A stretch of 7,507 nt of DNA, taken from NCBI GenBank assembly GCA_020853155.1, contig JADYZL010000009.1:1-7507 (forward strand), given 5' to 3'. Source of the DNA: Bryobacterales bacterium. Lineage in GTDB: Bacteria > Acidobacteriota > Terriglobia > Bryobacterales > Bryobacteraceae. Below are positions 1-5,679 of this stretch, one piece after another (the first letter of the stretch is position 1; each line of letters starts with the position of its first letter). The notes beneath the pieces are model-generated. The model saw only the letters and a program-made list of their open reading frames with translations. It had not been told where the DNA came from and made no database searches. The translations under genes were made by a program, and so were the position numbers.

Positions 1-776
1 CCTTCACCCGGGATCGGCTCCGCGTGGCGGGCGGCGCGGCGGCCGTCATACTTCAGGATATTCACAAAGACGCCCAACAGAACGTGCAGCAGGAAGTAGA
101 GCGAGCGAACCAGCGTGATGCTGCTTGTGCCGCGCAATCGCGGGCGCATCGCGCAGGGAATCTCCCGGAATCGGAAGGCGCGGCGCTGCAACACGACGAG
201 CGCTTCGATCTCCGGATACTCCAGCGGAAAGACGCGGCTGAACACGCCCAGCGCGGCGCGGTTCACGCCGACGAAGCCGGAGGTGGGGTCCCGCACGGGT
301 TTGCCCAGAATGGGGCGCAACATCAGGCGGAAAAAGCCGATCACGAGACCGCGAAGGAAGGTGGTTTGGTAGCCATCGTTGGTGATGAAGCGGCTGCCGA
401 TCACCATCTCGACTCCGCTCTCACGGAGCTCGTCATAGATGCGGCGGATATCCCTGGGATCGTGCTGGCCGTCGCCGTCGATGCGGATGACGTAGGAGAA
501 GCCAAGCTCGAAGGCGAGCTTGTATCCCGCTTGCACCGCCCCGCCGAGGCCGAGGTGATGCGGCAGACGTAGCACTCGCGCGCCGGCGCGCTCCGCTTCC
601 GCCACTGTGGCATCCGTGGAGCAATCGTCCACGACGACCGCGGCGCATCCGGGAAGCACGGCCCAAAGCTCCGCCAGCACCTCCGCGATACAGCGCTCTT
701 CGTTGTAAGCGGGGATGAGCACCATCAGGTCCGTCGGTGTGGCTTGCGTGGGGATTGGGCTCGGAGCGGCAGGCAT
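1..776 (-). CDS. Family 2 glycosyltransferase, polyprenyl-phosphate (DPM/DPG synthase-like) type, 3' end cut by window edge
   Basis: About 258 residues are visible, read from an ATG at 776 to the left edge without a stop, so the C-terminus is missing. The GT-A fold markers run in order: LIPAYNEE at residues 20-27, VVVDDCSTD at 47-55, a glycine-rich LGLGGAVQAG stretch at 75-84, and IDGDGQHDP at 99-107, which holds the DxD metal and sugar-nucleotide site. A GSRF motif follows and later a DPTSGF motif, both typical of enzymes that move a sugar from a nucleotide donor to dolichol- or undecaprenyl-phosphate at the inner membrane face. Near the visible end a hydrophobic stretch (SLYFLLHVLLGVFVNIL) may lie on or in the membrane. 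The gene starts 2 nt after the stop of the upstream glycosyltransferase, so coupled translation is likely; the nearest purine-rich stretch (GAGG) is about 16 nt away, too far for a strong ribosome site. An in-frame ATG at 725 (Met18) is an alternative start just before the conserved core. The family is clear; donor and acceptor are not. Confidence 0.88.
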   Translation of the reverse strand, partial: MPAAPSPIPTQATPTDLMVLIPAYNEERCIAEVLAELWAVLPGCAAVVVDDCSTDATVAEAERAGARVLRLPHHLGLGGAVQAGYKLAFELGFSYVIRIDGDGQHDPRDIRRIYDELRESGVEMVIGSRFITNDGYQTTFLRGLVIGFFRLMLRPILGKPVRDPTSGFVGVNRAALGVFSRVFPLEYPEIEALVVLQRRAFRFREIPCAMRPRLRGTSSITLVRSLYFLLHVLLGVFVNILKYDGRRAARHAEPIPGE

Positions 777-778
777 GG

Positions 779-1810
779 CTAGTGTTTCGCAACCTCTTGG
801 AGTGTGGCGCGATGGCTGTAAATGGCTTCGCGAAACCGCTCTTTCGAGACGCGGGTATAGGTGAGAATCAACTCGCGCCGCCGCAGCAGGCGGGGCAGCG
901 CGGCTAGCGCCGCGAAGTGTGCCTTCAGCACGAGCCAGGGAGCCTGCCAGCCGTGGCTAGAGCGCGCGAAGGCGGCTGTTTTCCCATTGCCCGCAATTGC
1001 TTCGCGGAGTTGATAGAGATAGCGCGCGGGTGCGAACAAGACAGCCGCGATCGCATCGGTGAGCGGAAAGTTCTTCAACACGACGAAGAGGCGGTTCCGC
1101 TCGACGAGAAACGCTTTCAGGGGAGAGGCGGCGCCGGCCGTCTGCGAGTAGCGGTGCTCGACGATGGCGTCCCGCACGTAGCGGCAACGCCAGCCTTGCC
1201 ACAGCAGGCGGAGGCCGAGATCCGTATCTTCGCAATAGAGTTGAAAGTCTTCGTCGAAAGGCCCAGCGGTTCCGGGCAGCGCGATTTCATTGAGCGCCTT
1301 GCGGCGGTAAAGCGCGGCGCATCCGCTCGGAATCAGGCACGCAACCGGGGAGTCATCTGCCTTCCATGGCCGGCGGTGAGACCGCTGGATGCTGCTGCCA
1401 TCGCGGCTCAAGAGCATGCCCGTGGAATCGAGCAGGTCCGTTCCCGCGAGCCGGATCTGGCAGCTAAACATTCCGAATTCGGCGAAGGTGGTGGCGTCAT
1501 CGACCAGCGCGTGCAGCCAACCCGGATGAGCGGGAGCATCGTCGTTAAGCAGCGCCACGAGGGGCGCGGACGTGAGCTTGAGTGCCTGATTGATGGCGCC
1601 TCCGAACCCGGCGTTGCTCTCCATGTAAATCATCGCCAGATCGAAGCGGTTCTCCACGGCCTGTCCGGCGGCAGCCCGCGTTCCGCTATTATCCACGACC
1701 ACGACATCGAAATCCTGAAAGGACTGCGCGGCAAGGGAATCGAGTGTATCGCGAAGGTTATCGCCCGCATGGAGCGTGGGGATCACCACAGTTACCGGAT
1801 GTTTCGCCAA
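779..1810 (-). CDS. Family 2 glycosyltransferase, rhamnosyltransferase/WbbL-like
   Basis: This 343-residue protein is a complete inverting GT-A glycosyltransferase, probably adding a sugar such as rhamnose to a surface polysaccharide or lipid-linked glycan on the cytoplasmic side. Visible motifs are VTVVIPT at residues 6-12, VVVVDNSG at 36-43, NAGFGGAIN at 66-74 (common in the WbbL group), LLNDDA at 87-92 as the metal-binding site, GCAALYRR at 163-170, and LYCEDTDLGLRL at 191-202 with the likely catalytic acidic pair at 194-195. VEHRYSQTAG (217-226) and ERNRLFVVLKN (237-247) follow, also typical of the family. The start is a TTG at 1810, which places residue 6 at the usual first beta strand; the next in-frame Met falls inside the fold, so the TTG is well supported. 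A TAGAAT hexamer lies 6 nt upstream of it. The gene is followed after 2 nt by a second glycosyltransferase, implying one operon. The exact sugar cannot be read from the sequence. Confidence 0.92.
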   Translation of the reverse strand: MAKHPVTVVIPTLHAGDNLRDTLDSLAAQSFQDFDVVVVDNSGTRAAAGQAVENRFDLAMIYMESNAGFGGAINQALKLTSAPLVALLNDDAPAHPGWLHALVDDATTFAEFGMFSCQIRLAGTDLLDSTGMLLSRDGSSIQRSHRRPWKADDSPVACLIPSGCAALYRRKALNEIALPGTAGPFDEDFQLYCEDTDLGLRLLWQGWRCRYVRDAIVEHRYSQTAGAASPLKAFLVERNRLFVVLKNFPLTDAIAAVLFAPARYLYQLREAIAGNGKTAAFARSSHGWQAPWLVLKAHFAALAALPRLLRRRELILTYTRVSKERFREAIYSHRATLQEVAKH

Positions 1811-1823
1811 CTCCCTATTCTAC
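1811..1823 (-). promoter_or_regulatory. Putative leaderless promoter (-10 element) of the glycosyltransferase operon
   Basis: On the minus strand a TAGAAT hexamer (1822 to 1817) stands exactly 6 nt before the TTG start at 1810, so transcription would begin at or within a base or two of the start codon. The 6 nt between (AGGGAG) look purine-rich like a ribosome site, but they touch the start codon and are therefore badly spaced for that role. The -35 region is poor: CTTCGC at 1845-1840 with a 17-nt spacer is the best candidate. This is an inference from pattern and position only. Confidence 0.42.
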
Positions 1824-1849
1824 GAGAGCTTCCCCCGCGGCGAAGTGGA

Positions 1850-1861
1850 TACAATCGTGGC
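1850..1861 (+). promoter_or_regulatory. Putative leaderless promoter (-10 element) of the methionine synthase-like gene
   Basis: TACAAT at 1850-1855 is one mismatch from TATAAT and lies exactly 6 nt before the ATG at 1862, so the predicted transcript would start at the start codon. No Shine-Dalgarno sequence is visible in the spacer. No good -35 box is seen; CTTCCC at 1829-1834 is weak and close. The mirror arrangement on the other strand strengthens the reading, but this remains a prediction. Confidence 0.45.
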
Positions 1862-2863
1862 ATGGTGAAAACAACGGTTGTAGGAAGTTACCCGGTGCCG
1901 CAATGGCTCCTGGGCAATACGAGCAAGCTGGTGCTGCGCGACGCGATCGCGGTGGTGCTCAAGACGCAGGAACTGGCCGGTATTGACGTGGTGGCCGATG
2001 GCGAGTTGAATCGCTTCGACCCGAGCCATCCGGAAACGAACGGCATGATCGATTACTTCGTGGGGCAGATGAGCGGCATCCACACGAAGTTTTCCCTGAG
2101 CGATATCGACGCGTTCCGGAACGATGAGCAACTGCGTTACCGCAGCGTCCCGGCGGGCGTCGTGGAATCCGCGCTGGGAGAGGGAACACTCAATCTGCCG
2201 GCGGATTACGAGTTCACCCGCACTCTAACGCAACAACCGCTGAAGTTCACTTGCACCGGACCGCACATGCTCACGAAGGTGCTGACGGACCGCCATTATA
2301 AGGACCGCGCGGCGCTGGCAATGGAGATCGCCCGGGTTCTGCGCGCGCAATTGAGCCGGATCGGCGCCGCCGTGGTGCAACTCGACGAAGCGAATATCGT
2401 GGGCCATCCGGAGGATCAACCGTGGGCGGCGGAAGCGATCAATCATGTGCTGGACGGCGTGCCGAAGGGTTCCGAACGTGCGGTGCATATCTGCTTTGGG
2501 AACTACGGAGGCCAATCCGTGCAGAAGGGGCTCTATCGCAGTTTGATGCCGTTCCTCAACCGGCTGCACGCCGATCATCTGGTGCTCGAGTTCGCGCGGC
2601 GCGGATACGACGAGTTGGATGCCTTCCGGGAACTGCGGCCGGAGATTGCGGTGGGGTTGGGCGTGATCGATATCAAGGACAACGGGATTGAGAGCGCCGA
2701 AGAGATCGCGCGCCGGCTTGAGAATGCGCAACAGGTGCTGGGTGCAGGTCGGGTGGCCTACATTCATCCGGATTGCGGCTTCTGGATGCTGCAGCGCAGC
2801 GTGGCCGACGGCAAGATGAAGGCCATGGTGGCCGGGCGAAATCTGTTCGAAGGCCGGGGATAA
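1862..2863 (+). CDS. Core methionine synthase-like protein (MetE C-terminal catalytic domain only)
   Basis: This 333-residue protein matches the C-terminal zinc-dependent TIM-barrel half of cobalamin-independent methionine synthase, which moves a methyl group to homocysteine in the cytoplasm. The N-terminal half of classical MetE (about 750 residues in all) is absent. The protein opens with VVGSYPVP (6-13), has DGEL (46-49), a VQLDEANI motif (172-179) in place of the canonical QIDEPA, and four zinc ligands in the expected order: His209 and Cys211 (HIC), Glu243 (LVLEF) and Cys305 (HPDCGF). Where classical MetE has a DIHS motif this protein has DIKD (Lys272), which is common in stand-alone relatives. 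The likely role is methionine synthesis or another thiol methylation; the methyl donor could be a corrinoid protein or another donor instead of methyltetrahydrofolate. The frame is open for about 945 nt upstream of the ATG, but that part is antisense to the glycosyltransferase and is not coding. The start is set by homology and by the -10 element 6 nt upstream. Confidence 0.85.
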   Translation: MVKTTVVGSYPVPQWLLGNTSKLVLRDAIAVVLKTQELAGIDVVADGELNRFDPSHPETNGMIDYFVGQMSGIHTKFSLSDIDAFRNDEQLRYRSVPAGVVESALGEGTLNLPADYEFTRTLTQQPLKFTCTGPHMLTKVLTDRHYKDRAALAMEIARVLRAQLSRIGAAVVQLDEANIVGHPEDQPWAAEAINHVLDGVPKGSERAVHICFGNYGGQSVQKGLYRSLMPFLNRLHADHLVLEFARRGYDELDAFRELRPEIAVGLGVIDIKDNGIESAEEIARRLENAQQVLGAGRVAYIHPDCGFWMLQRSVADGKMKAMVAGRNLFEGRG

Positions 2864-2876
2864 GGGCAGCGCGACT

Positions 2877-2923
2877 CGCGCCGCATGCGCCTCAACCGTG
2901 AAAGCCGATTTGCATGCGGCGCG
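2877..2923. repeat. Perfect 12-bp inverted repeat across a convergent gene junction
   Basis: CGCGCCGCATGC at 2877-2888 is the exact reverse complement of GCATGCGGCGCG at 2912-2923, with 23 nt between. The left arm lies in the 28-nt gap between the methionine synthase-like gene and the tail gene; the right arm encodes the last residues of the tail protein, whose stop codon sits in the loop. Neither strand has a T-run after the stem, so it is not a classical intrinsic terminator. It could still slow polymerase from both directions, protect the 3' ends, or bind a protein. Confidence 0.55.
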
Positions 2924-5624
2924 GCCTGCCAACCGGCGGATAGCCAACAAGGCAAAACTGATCGAGTGCGAAGAGCGTGACGGATTCGAGCGATTCGCCC
3001 AGCGCGAAGTCCATTTCCTTGCGCCAACTGCTCGAGTAATCGCTAATTCCAACGAGGTGGGCGCGTTTTGCATTCGGGAAGCCCTTCTGCGCGGAAACGG
3101 CGATGGTCTCCTTGCTCTTGTTGAGGTTTGAGGAGAGCGTGAAGATGAAACTCTCTGTCTTCAGGCAATCGAGATTCGCGGTGGACCAAGCATCGCCGGG
3201 AAAGTTCACGGCCTGGCCAATGGAACTGTCATTGACGTCGGGCGGGTAAAGCACCTCGAAGCGCGCCGTCGGGTAAAGGGCCTTGACGTAGCTGAAGACG
3301 CCCTCTGAAAAGGCGCCCAGCCGGTCTCGCAGGAACTGGATTTCGTCCGGGAACGCCGCCGGATTCTGATACTGATCGACGATGCAAGCCATCGGGCGCC
3401 CGAATTGCGCAAGGAATGCCGCCGTGGCGTCCTCATCGTAAAAGGGCATGCCGGAGGGGTTCGGGAAATACCAATACTGCACTTCGCCCAATTGCAGATA
3501 AGGGACAAGCCCTCCATCCGCCATCAACTGCGCGCTTTCGGCGTGGATCTCGCGCCAGAACGCGAGGCTCTTGGTGGCGAAGTTCGTTTGCAATGCCGGG
3601 GTGTTGAGTTCCACCGCACTTTGATCCCAATAGCGTTGGGCGATCCCTTCGCTGACGCTCCGGTCGCCATGGCGCAGCTCCGTGCTGTACGCGGTGACGC
3701 AATCGATGCTCTCCTGCGCGAGCGCGGTGAAGAAGGCGCGATGCCAATCCCGCATGGCGCGGTTCAATTTCGGTGTGGCTTGGATGTCGGTTCGCCAAAC
3801 GCCGTCCGCGCCGCCTTCCAGATGTGTGGCGGAAGCGGAGGCATGGAAGCTTCCGGAAGAGGGAGTGGCGATGGCGGTGATCTTGTTCCCGTCGATCCCC
3901 AGGCGCCGGGAGGCGATGCGCAGCGTCGCCCCCGAGGCTTCCGCCCGGATGGCGGTGGAACCGTCGTTGATCCGCAAGGCGAAAGCAAGGGCAATCGTCG
4001 AGGCGCTGTCTCCGGCGCGGTTGAGATGGGTGAAGACGGTATCGAACGCGGGGCCGTAATCCAGATTGCCGATGCGCAGTTCCGTGGTGGCCCCGAAGAC
4101 GGGCTCTCCCGTAAACGTGATGGTGGCCTCCGCGTGCGTGTAGCCCTGGTTGCGAAGCTGGTAGAACCACATCGCCCCTACATAGTGATTCACGCGCCCG
4201 CGGAAGCCAAGGCGGCGAAGTAGCGCCACGGTTCTCTCCGGAGCGATGGAGAGGCTATGGTCCGTATCCCAATCCGTCGAGAGGCTGAGTTGCGAGTGGC
4301 TCGGCAGGGCGGGGAACACCGTTTCCGGCTGGGCGATTTCTAGAAAGTCGAAATAGAACGTGCTGCCATCCGCGGTTTTCGTTAGAACGATCTCGTGATC
4401 GCCCGCGGGCATCGCTTGCAGGAAGCGGCGCACCAGATTGTCCTCTCCCGCCACCTGGAGATGCTGTGTCTGCGGCGCGCCACCATTCATGGAGACACTG
4501 ATATTGCCCCCTGCGGCGTGCGCCCTGGAACCAAGGTACAGTTCATGCGCTTGAGGATGGGAATACCGCACGGTGACGCTCGCGTTGTCTTCGCTGGTCC
4601 AGTGAATGCTTCCCCCGGAATAGTTTCCCTTTGCATGAGCCCACGTCCCGGAGTACTGCGGCACGGCGCCGGAGTCTTCCAGCCGGCGGCTCCCCGCGCC
4701 CGCGAAGCGATAGCCGGTTCCCGTGCCGGAGACGGTCCAGTTGGAGATGTTCACCGCGAACTCCATGCGCTCGAACTCCCCGTAGCTTAGGGGTGCAGCG
4801 TAAGTCCAGCGCAGCTTGCGGACGTGCTGCCAGTCGATGGGGTTGCCGTCCTTATCCAGGATGGAAGCAAACGGAAGCGTCAAGCGCCAGAGCGCCGGGC
4901 TCGTGCCGCCGCTCATCACCGCGAAGGGCTCATTCCAGGTAAGGCTGCCCGTTCCCTTTACGTAGTTGTAGACGCCCACGCGATTGCCGTTCGCGCCAGG
5001 ATGGCGGTAGCCGGGCGCGGCGGGGAAACCGATATAGCGCAGTTCCAGCGTGTTCCCATTCGCCGTGGCCTCAATGCCCCCTGGGAACGTATTGAAGCCA
5101 TCGGCAAGCGCCTGCACGATGGTGGCCGGCGTCTCGTTCGCATAAGCCTGATGGGTGCGGTGCTCCGTATGCCAGGAGAGCCCGACGATATCGCCCGCGG
5201 CGGGCGTGCCCGTGAGCGTAAACGTGCAGGTAGCGGGCTGGTACGTGCCGGTGAGCGCTTGCGCGTAAGGCATCAACGGTACCCGGTGAAACGCGGAGAT
5301 CCCATTGTGCTCCGTCCACACGCGTAGCTGATCCCATTCGACGGTGGGGAAGAGCGTTGAATCCATCGGAATCGCGTTGGTCCGCTGTTCGTCGTATTGC
5401 AGCGTGATGCCGCTGAGATCGCCGTCGGGAAGATTTCTCCAGAGGGGATGATCGATGGGGTTGTCGCGCGTCCACTCCACGACGCACCAATCGCTCTGCT
5501 GCCGCCATTCACCCGTAAGATGGAATGCGGCGGCGGAGGCTTCGCTCAGCGCGGCGATCGCGGAAGGCTGTTCGAAATAGACTTGCAGATCCTGGTCCGG
5601 ACGCAGCTTCTGAAACGTTTCCAT
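2892..5624 (-). CDS. Large phage-tail-like mosaic protein with split TIM-barrel domain (tail-sheath-like)
   Basis: This 910-residue protein has no signal peptide or membrane segment. Its modules can be read as follows. Residues 1-130 form a conserved-looking N-terminal domain (DWCVVEW at 45-51, DGDLSGITLQY at 67-77, MDSTLFPTVEW at 87-97). Residues 134-240 are a tail-type beta domain (FTLTGTPAAGD, then a Thr-Ile helix, then GNTLELR, GANGN and a closing GG). Residues 260-300 look like beta structure. Residues 305-432 resemble a carbohydrate-binding or galactose-binding-like beta-sandwich (QYSGTWAHAKGNYSGGS at 323-339, PAGDHEIVL at 406-414). Residues 440-895 look like a TIM barrel (STDWDTDHSLSI at 449-460, NHYVGAMWFYQL at 479-490, YLQLGEVQYWYF at 709-720, FEVLYPP at 789-795, HLVGISDYSSSW at 856-867), interrupted at 499-607 by a second copy of the tail-type domain. 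I believe it belongs with large tail-sheath-like proteins that carry a TIM barrel, but this is from memory. The start is supported by GGAGAC 5 nt upstream of ATG. It follows another tail-like gene by 55 nt. Confidence 0.75.
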   Translation of the reverse strand: METFQKLRPDQDLQVYFEQPSAIAALSEASAAAFHLTGEWRQQSDWCVVEWTRDNPIDHPLWRNLPDGDLSGITLQYDEQRTNAIPMDSTLFPTVEWDQLRVWTEHNGISAFHRVPLMPYAQALTGTYQPATCTFTLTGTPAAGDIVGLSWHTEHRTHQAYANETPATIVQALADGFNTFPGGIEATANGNTLELRYIGFPAAPGYRHPGANGNRVGVYNYVKGTGSLTWNEPFAVMSGGTSPALWRLTLPFASILDKDGNPIDWQHVRKLRWTYAAPLSYGEFERMEFAVNISNWTVSGTGTGYRFAGAGSRRLEDSGAVPQYSGTWAHAKGNYSGGSIHWTSEDNASVTVRYSHPQAHELYLGSRAHAAGGNISVSMNGGAPQTQHLQVAGEDNLVRRFLQAMPAGDHEIVLTKTADGSTFYFDFLEIAQPETVFPALPSHSQLSLSTDWDTDHSLSIAPERTVALLRRLGFRGRVNHYVGAMWFYQLRNQGYTHAEATITFTGEPVFGATTELRIGNLDYGPAFDTVFTHLNRAGDSASTIALAFALRINDGSTAIRAEASGATLRIASRRLGIDGNKITAIATPSSGSFHASASATHLEGGADGVWRTDIQATPKLNRAMRDWHRAFFTALAQESIDCVTAYSTELRHGDRSVSEGIAQRYWDQSAVELNTPALQTNFATKSLAFWREIHAESAQLMADGGLVPYLQLGEVQYWYFPNPSGMPFYDEDATAAFLAQFGRPMACIVDQYQNPAAFPDEIQFLRDRLGAFSEGVFSYVKALYPTARFEVLYPPDVNDSSIGQAVNFPGDAWSTANLDCLKTESFIFTLSSNLNKSKETIAVSAQKGFPNAKRAHLVGISDYSSSWRKEMDFALGESLESVTLFALDQFCLVGYPPVGRPRRMQIGFHG
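3810..4124 (-). repeat. Tail-type beta domain, copy 2, inserted in the TIM-barrel-like region
   Basis: These bases encode residues 501-605 of the 910-residue protein. The copy has ITFTGEPVFGA at 502-512, then GDSASTIALAFALRIN (538-553), ASGATLRIASR (563-573), GIDGN (576-580) and a closing LEGGADG (602-608). Each of these has a counterpart in the same order in residues 134-240. It sits between the second and third predicted barrel strands. Domains of this pattern are frequent in phage tail and sheath proteins. Confidence 0.7.
4908..5225 (-). repeat. Tail-type beta domain, copy 1, N-terminal part of the tail protein
   Basis: These bases encode residues 134-239 of the 910-residue protein. Landmarks are FTLTGTPAAGD (135-145), NETPATIVQALADGFN (163-178), TANGNTLELR (187-196), GANGN (210-214) and MSGG (237-240), followed by a Trp-Arg pair as in copy 2. 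The copies share the pattern but little exact sequence, so the duplication is old or the two were acquired separately. Confidence 0.7.
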
Positions 5625-5627
5625 AGT

Positions 5628-5633
5628 GTCTCC
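5628..5633 (-). promoter_or_regulatory. Ribosome binding site of the 910-residue tail protein gene
   Basis: GGAGAC on the minus strand places GGAG 5 nt before the ATG at 5624. It fixes this start and contrasts with the methionine synthase-like and glycosyltransferase starts, which have no properly spaced ribosome site. The 55-nt gap to the upstream gene shows no clear promoter or terminator, which fits co-transcription of the two tail genes. Confidence 0.7.
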
Positions 5634-5679
5634 ATCTCGTCGTGAATTTCAGGCCGTCCCGGTCGCGCGCCGTCGTGGC

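Noticed and set aside
24..572. Plus-strand open frame of 182 codons
   Set aside because: It is antisense to the glycosyltransferase at 1-776, and its composition (Ala, Glu, His and Asp rich) is that of a GC-rich shadow frame.
917..1861. Long open plus-strand extension in frame with the methionine synthase-like gene
   Set aside because: It is antisense to a complete glycosyltransferase with all family motifs, its translation has no recognisable domain, and homology begins at the ATG at 1862.
2869..2881. Small GC hairpin (5-bp stem, 3-nt loop) after the methionine synthase-like gene as an intrinsic terminator
   Set aside because: No T-run follows, and part of it competes with the longer 12-bp inverted repeat.
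2225..3073. Minus-strand open frame of 282 codons
   Set aside because: It lies opposite the methionine synthase-like gene and overlaps the end of the tail gene in another frame, with no sensible domain.
3405..4223. Plus-strand open frame of 272 codons
   Set aside because: It is antisense to the tail protein gene, whose reading frame is supported by motifs over its full length.
2892..5624. Reading the large protein as a plain secreted glycoside hydrolase
   Set aside because: No signal peptide, no clear pair of catalytic acids, and two tail-type beta domains together with a tail-like neighbour favour a particle component.
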